Shown here piece after piece: positions 19,289-23,995 of a stretch of 23,995 nucleotides of DNA. The position numbers were made by a program, and so were the translations under genes. The stretch's first letter is position 1. Every line of letters starts with the position of its first letter. The notes under the pieces are model-generated. The model was not told the origin of the DNA, did not search any database, and worked only from the letters and a program-made list of their open reading frames with translations. Source of the stretch: Tubiluchus corallicola. Lineage: Eukaryota > Priapulida > Priapulimorpha > Priapulimorphida > Tubiluchidae. The DNA lies in the NCBI GenBank assembly GCA_030141605.1, contig JAQGDQ010001828.1, forward strand, positions 1-23,995. Direction: 5' to 3'.

Positions 19289-19794
19289 ACTTAAAGCAAA
19301 CGCATAATGAAAATTTCAATTAAACTGTGGAAATGTCTTTATTTGCTGCCTGTCGCTGCTCCCTAAGCAAATAAAGTGGCTGATTTCTTATGTCAACAGA
19401 ACTTACGAAATGCTAGCTTGGCAGTGAAACGTTACAATGTTAACAGTGTAAACTGAGACGAACTTAAAAATACAACAATAAAAAATTGATCTCATTAGAA
19501 ACTGTTAGGTTAAAGTGATGTAATGTAAGTTGTTGAAAAGTGCTCTGATTTTCGATACATAATTCATTTTTAAATAGAAGAAAGTGTAATTTAACGCACG
19601 TTTCACAAAACTTTCCACACAAAGTTACCGTATATTACTTGTTATTTATAAATATCATTTATTTTCAAAATAAAATAATACATGTATATCATATACATAA
19701 TAATATATATATATAATATATGTTACTTAATATTATATAATATTATATATATTACAACATATAATATATAGTATAACGCATGTATATGACAAAA
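19289..19794. other. No gene seen; AT-rich low-complexity end
   Basis: Unique AT-rich sequence to about 19680, then TATA/TAAT low-complexity sequence at about 19685-19770. No frame or RNA gene was recognised. Confidence 0.6.
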
Positions 19795-20259
19795 TTGATG
19801 CATAATGAATATATTAATGAATATGCTTTGACTTTTTAAGATTATAGTGCTTAGAATTATACTTACCTCCTTGAAAGACTTATGTAATTGATGCGTAATG
19901 AATATATTAATGAATATGCTTTGCCTTTTTAAGATTATATTACTTAGAATTATACTTGCCTCCTTGAAAGACTTATGTAATTGATGCGTAATGAATATAT
20001 TAATGAATATGCTTTGCCTTTTTAAGATTATATTACTTAGAATTATACTTACCTCCTTGAAAGACTTATGTAATTGATGCGTAATGAATATATTAATGAA
20101 TATGCTTTGCCTTTTTAAGATTATATTACTTAGAATTATACTTACCTCCTTGAAAGACTTATGTAATTGATGCGTAATGAATATATTAATGAATATGCTT
20201 TGCCTTTTTAAGATTATATTACTTGGAATTATACTTACCTCCTTGAAAGACTTATGTAA
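19795..20259. repeat. Minisatellite, 5 copies of 93 bp
   Basis: The unit starts TTGATGCGTAATGAATATAT and recurs at 19795, 19888, 19981, 20074 and 20167, giving 5.0 copies. The three central copies are nearly identical and the first is the most diverged. Because 93 is a multiple of 3, the minus strand keeps one 192-codon frame open (19723-20301) with a 31-residue repeat containing LHKSFKEVSIILSNIILKRQ. On the minus strand each unit also carries GGAGGTAAGTAT or a close variant, matching a splice-donor consensus. I regard the protein as an artefact of period length unless transcripts show otherwise. Confidence 0.95.
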
Positions 20260-21098
20260 CCAGAAAAGAGAATTCTTAGTAATTTTAAATGTTAGCGCCA
20301 ATTGGAAGGTAAATTGTCAAATTATCTACATACATATAATGTTATATCATGTATCTTTGGCTATCTAACTACTGAATTGTATTTCGATGTTGTCTCTAAA
20401 CTCTGGTTAAATATTTTTGTTTTAGATGCCTTGATAATGAACAGTTTTGTTCGAAACCGGTCGGCAATAAATTCCATTTTGATGACGTTCGCTTTGGTTT
20501 GGATTTTTCCACTTGAAGCCCAGCGTAAATTCTTATTAGCTGTGAATGGACTTTCTGTCCAGCGCATTCCATCATGGCAGTCGATAACCCAAATCTCCAA
20601 GCCACAGTTGCCTCATTTACTCTGTTCATAATCGTTTTGTGATTGGCAAATTCGTGACGATGAGAAGCTAAATGATCGTATTAGATCTACGCTTACTATC
20701 TAATGGCCGCGTCCGCAGAGACGTCCTAAGCTTTGATAAAATATTGCCACATTCATTAGACGAATATCATCGGAATGTCATCGGAATATGCTAAACGATT
20801 CCGCCATTAGGATAATGTGCTTGCCTTGCAAATGGGCGCAATTCCGTGTACCAATCCAAGTTATTCGAGCGAATGTGTATCTTTTGCATTAGTAATACAA
20901 TGAATCAATATTCATTGCAATGTCAAAATACACAGTCGATGTTTTGAAACATGTTTTTTTGCACTCGGTATTTTTAACCTCATCTATCACTGGGCTGTTT
21001 GCCGCGTTACACTTTCTAGTAAATTATATATTATATAAACTTCCCAGAATTAGTTGTCAAACATCAAACAACTTCTTAATGATAATTGACCTGTGAGC
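20260..21098. other. No supportable gene
   Basis: A 109-codon plus-strand frame (20302-20631) and two overlapping minus-strand frames of 79 and 77 codons occupy the same DNA without a recognisable domain, so none can be preferred. The rest to 21098 is AT-rich and unremarkable. Confidence 0.45.
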
Positions 21099-21305
21099 TT
21101 AAAGGAAACAAACTATTCTTTCAAACATGACTTACGACAAAGAATTATTACCACACAAACACAATTTCACGTTCGTGCCACTAGTTCTTCGCTGTTACAT
21201 TCATTTCGCCATTCGTTACTTAGACGGGCACTAGCGCCTGCGTTTTGGAAACGCATTGTACAAAAACAGGTGCCGTACTTCTCAGTTCAGACGTCTTAGT
21301 TTGTG
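21099..21305 (-). mobile_element. K1 family MITE, truncated copy
   Basis: Begins TTAAAGGAAACAAACTATTC and continues CATGACTTACGACAAAGAAT, TTTCACGTTCGTGCCACTAG, TTAGACGGGCACTAGCGCCT and CAGTTCAGACGTCTTAGTTTGTGAC, which is the 3' half of K1 inverted. Compared with the copy at 16408 it has a deletion of about 60 bp just inside the end. Similarity stops where the TCAC-rich simple repeat begins. Confidence 0.82.
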
Positions 21306-21430
21306 ACTCACCTTTACAAACTTACTCACTCACTTATTTATTCACCTACTCACACGCTTGTTCCTCCTCTCTCGTTCATTCACACACTCACTCACTCACA
21401 ACTTCACCATCATTTTACTCACTCACATTA
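21306..21430. repeat. Degenerate TCAC/TTCA simple repeat
   Basis: CACTCACTTATTTATTCACC-type sequence, then TTCATTCACACACTCACTCA. The 102-codon plus-strand frame starting in this tract (21303-21611) has no recognisable domain. Confidence 0.8.
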
Positions 21431-22179
21431 CGTTAATGAAAAGCGTGATGGCACTTTGGCAGCACCGATGACTTTATATTTCTCTCGACGACGTTTATCC
21501 AATCACGAGCCCGAATTTTTGCACGTGACCACTGCTTTTGATGCAGAGCTTTGTTTTCCATCGGGAAATCCTGATGGTCTAAACCACCGCTATGCAAGAA
21601 GGACAACTTGAGTGGTAATTAGTCAAGATGTACAAGTCCGATGGTTTAAGCACCGTTCGGGCTTCCGAATGGTTAAATTTCGTCGAGGAAAAAGTTTCGG
21701 AAGAGAGTTGTACTTTCTAGTCAAAAATTATGAAAGTTGAATTTCATCTGCATCACGCAAAACTATCATTCAAACATGTTTTGACTATCAGGACTCATTT
21801 CACGATGAATCTCAGAGTACAGCCAGGACGCCTGACAGTCTAAACGGGTCTTTATATTCAACGAATACAATCTTTTACTTCAAAAATAATTTTGAAATCA
21901 TCCAAGCTTGCCCTGGTCTAACGACAAACCATCATCTTTTCTTCAAAGGCATAATACCGTATTGAAGGCATATTATGTACTGCATAAAATATAAACCAGC
22001 AATAAATATTCATTAAAATTCGAACTTGATCGTAAAATGCTGCACGATTCCGGTAATTTTGTTAATGAAAAATCTGAGGCACATTAAAAGATCAACCACG
22101 TTTTGCTATAACAAGAATATCCGAAGTATTCGATGTCTGCTCTAAGAAATGAAAGAAGTTCTTCATAAAACCTGCAGAT
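21431..22179. other. No gene seen
   Basis: Mixed-composition then AT-rich sequence. No repeat family shared with the rest of the window and no convincing frame were found. Confidence 0.5.
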
Positions 22180-22862
22180 TTTAGAGCCCAACAAAACCCT
22201 CGACTTACATCAAGCTTAAAAACTCCTCAAAATTTCATACCACTTACGCTGCCCTTTTGCACGCAGGATTGCGTCGGTAGTCATGCTGTCTAAAACAGGT
22301 ATATTTAAACTCCCGTGATGACCGTTAGACGCAGCCATTTTGACGATAAGTCGCTTGAAACAAGTTTACATAACATTGTGTAAAATTTGCAAAAATAATC
22401 AGAGCATGCGTAGCTCACACGTCACTAATTAAGCATAATTTTAAATTACTGTATCTTGTCAATAAAATTAAAAATAGGCTTTTTGGTTACTGAGTGGTGC
22501 ACCCTGGAGGCGAGTCAGTGACATTTTACCAATTGGTGAAAACATTTTAAATAATTACTAATTTTCTTTTCTAGTTACATAAATCTTTCCAGCAGGTAAG
22601 CGAAATGCTAAGTAATATGGATTTGCATGGAAAGTTTTTTTGGGAAATAGTTTAACATTTCCTTTTTTCCCATGATTTACGTTGTGCGTATATGACGTCA
22701 CGTAATGGTGTGCTTGGAACAGTATTGCTTGACATTTAAAATGAAAACAAAAAATCCTTTTAACGCTAGTACGATATACGCATAAAATTGCTACAAAGAA
22801 ATATAGTTCTCTAAAACCTACTTGGGAGCTCCAATTTTCAATGCCTCTTCCTTCTTCCAATG
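22180..22862 (-). mobile_element. Uninterrupted copy of the dispersed element that is split at 2293-5140
   Basis: Read on the minus strand, 22862-22555 matches 2293-2612 and 22540-22180 matches 4781-5140, in the same order and orientation, joined within a few bases at ATTTAAAATGTTTTCACC. It retains TGACGTCA at 22693 (equivalent to 2461) and the MAASN-type start codon context near 22338. The hairpin equivalent to the one at 4811-4836 is weaker here. The TTAAAGG end of the other copy is not preserved at 22862. No complete coding frame was found. Confidence 0.75.
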
Positions 22863-23303
22863 ACGTCATTCGTCTTGGAAAAGTAGCGCAATGTCAATCT
22901 TCATCAAAAGTATAACAAGTTTTTACAAAATAATTAGATAGCCAATTTTGTAATATTTTTGTATGAAGATTAGGTAAGCTGCAGAAATTTGAATTAATTT
23001 AAGCAGTGCGCGCTTACGGAAAACCACGAAGCGCTTACGAAAAGTCACGAAGTCTCCCAGTTACTTCATAATTTTCAAGTGAATGGCGGCAACCACTGTG
23101 TCTGAAAATTTCTATTCAAAGGCAGTGTATTTTAAATTTATTAGAAAGTTTCATTGCAAATTACTTTGTTATATTTGCTAAGTTCAAGTGATAACAGTAA
23201 AATAAACCCAACATGCCGAGTGACTTGTGCTTTCCTTTAATAAAATTAATTTTCCTCAATTTCTATCTTAATTGTTCAACAGCGTTTGATTTTTGGCACG
23301 TGT
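22863..23303. other. No gene seen; short direct repeat and a lone MITE-like end
   Basis: GCGCTTACGGAAAACCACGAA at about 23010 is followed by a near copy, GCGCTTACGAAAAGTCACGAA. TTTCCTTTAA at 23231-23240 looks like a K-type terminal motif without a visible partner. Nothing else was recognised. Confidence 0.5.
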
Positions 23304-23995
23304 TCTACCCTCCCCCCTCGCTTTATCAGCCTGCGTTCCTCCTCCCTCCTCCCTTGCTTTATCAGCCTGCGTTCCCCCTCCTCCCTCGCTTTATCAGCCT
23401 GCGTTCTCCCCTCCTCCCTCGTTTTATCAGCCTGCATTCCCCCTCCTCCCTTGCTTTATCAGCCTGCGTTCCCCCTCCTCCCTCGCTTTATCAGCCTGCG
23501 TTCTACCCTCCCCCCTCGCTTTATCAGCCTGCATTCTCCCCTCCCCCCCTGGTTTTATCAGCCTGCATTCCCCCTCCTCCCTTGCTTTATCAGCCTGCGT
23601 TCCCCCTCCCCCCTCGTTTTATCAGCCTGCATTCCCCCTCCCCCTTTGCTTTATCAGCCTGCGTTCTCCCCTCCCCCCTCGCTTTATCAGCCTACATTCT
23701 CCCCTACCCCCTTGCTTTATCAGCCTGCGTTCCCCCTCCCCCTTTGCTTTATCAGCCTGCGTTCTCCCCTACCCCCTCTCTTTATCAGCCTGCATTCTCC
23801 CCTCCCCCTTTGCTTTATCAGCCTGCGTTCTCCCCTACCCCCTCGCTTTATCAGCCTACATTCTCCCCTACCCCCTCGCTTTATCAGCCTGCGTTCCCCC
23901 TCCCCCTTTGCTTTATCAGCCTGCGTTCTCCCCTACCCCCTCTCTTTATCAGCCTGCATTCTCCCCTCCCCCTCGCTTTATCAGCCTGCATTCTC
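23304..23995. repeat. Polypyrimidine minisatellite, about 21 copies of 32-36 bp, running off the edge
   Basis: GCTTTATCAGCCTGCGTTC (or CTGCATTC, CTACATTC) alternates with C/T-only spacers such as CCCCTCCCCCCTC. TTTATCAG occurs 21 times from 23322 to the window end. The spacer length and C-run pattern vary while the TTTATCAGCCTG core is nearly fixed. The minus strand has repeated G-runs. Confidence 0.96.

Noticed and set aside
20525-20625. tRNA-like module on the minus strand (GTGGCTTGGAGATTTGGG)
   Set aside because: Only a faint A-box resemblance. No anticodon or T stem could be paired.
20302-20631. 109-codon plus-strand frame as a gene
   Set aside because: It overlaps two minus-strand frames of similar quality and no family is recognisable, so none can be preferred.

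Overview
The window looks like non-coding DNA from an animal, most likely an aquatic invertebrate, that is AT-rich and very dense in repeats. The reasons are: no open reading frame that I can recognise as a protein; several kinds of short non-autonomous DNA transposon (MITE); decayed tRNA-like modules; many microsatellites and minisatellites; and splice-donor-like and poly(A)-signal-like words. No species can be named from the sequence alone. Almost every long open frame is produced by a tandem repeat.

Layout. Positions 1-1640 hold an (AT)n run, one unrecognised 97-codon frame, a 5 x 68 bp minisatellite and a TGTAG-type pentamer tract. Positions 1637-5140 hold a MITE remnant and a dispersed element cut in two (2293-2612 and 4781-5140). 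The roughly 2.2 kb between its halves contain a CCACA-type array and a GC-richer 650 bp unit present twice in tandem. Positions 5476-6948 hold an inverted-repeat unit, a complete 213 bp MITE with a TTA target duplication, and a longer MITE. Positions 6949-12566 are mostly featureless apart from microsatellites, a promoter-like CpG-rich patch near 10.7 kb and a 93 bp foldback at 12.1 kb. Positions 12567-17681 hold several MITEs, a TTCG tract and three tRNA-like modules. Positions 17776-20259 hold three minisatellites (13 x 50, 10 x 47, 5 x 93 bp). The remainder holds MITE fragments, the unsplit copy of the divided element (22180-22862) and a 21-copy polypyrimidine array that runs off the right edge.

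Main unifying observation. Two repeat families (here called K1 and K2) have ends of the form TTAAAG followed by G/C and an A-rich stretch, facing each other in inverted orientation. This resembles the TTAAAGGRR end motif of T2/Kolobok MITEs described in Xenopus. K1 has six copies and K2 has two. Nearly all dispersed families in the window also carry a perfect TGACGTCA palindrome, which occurs at least eight times where well under one would be expected by chance. No genes working together as a pathway can be described here.
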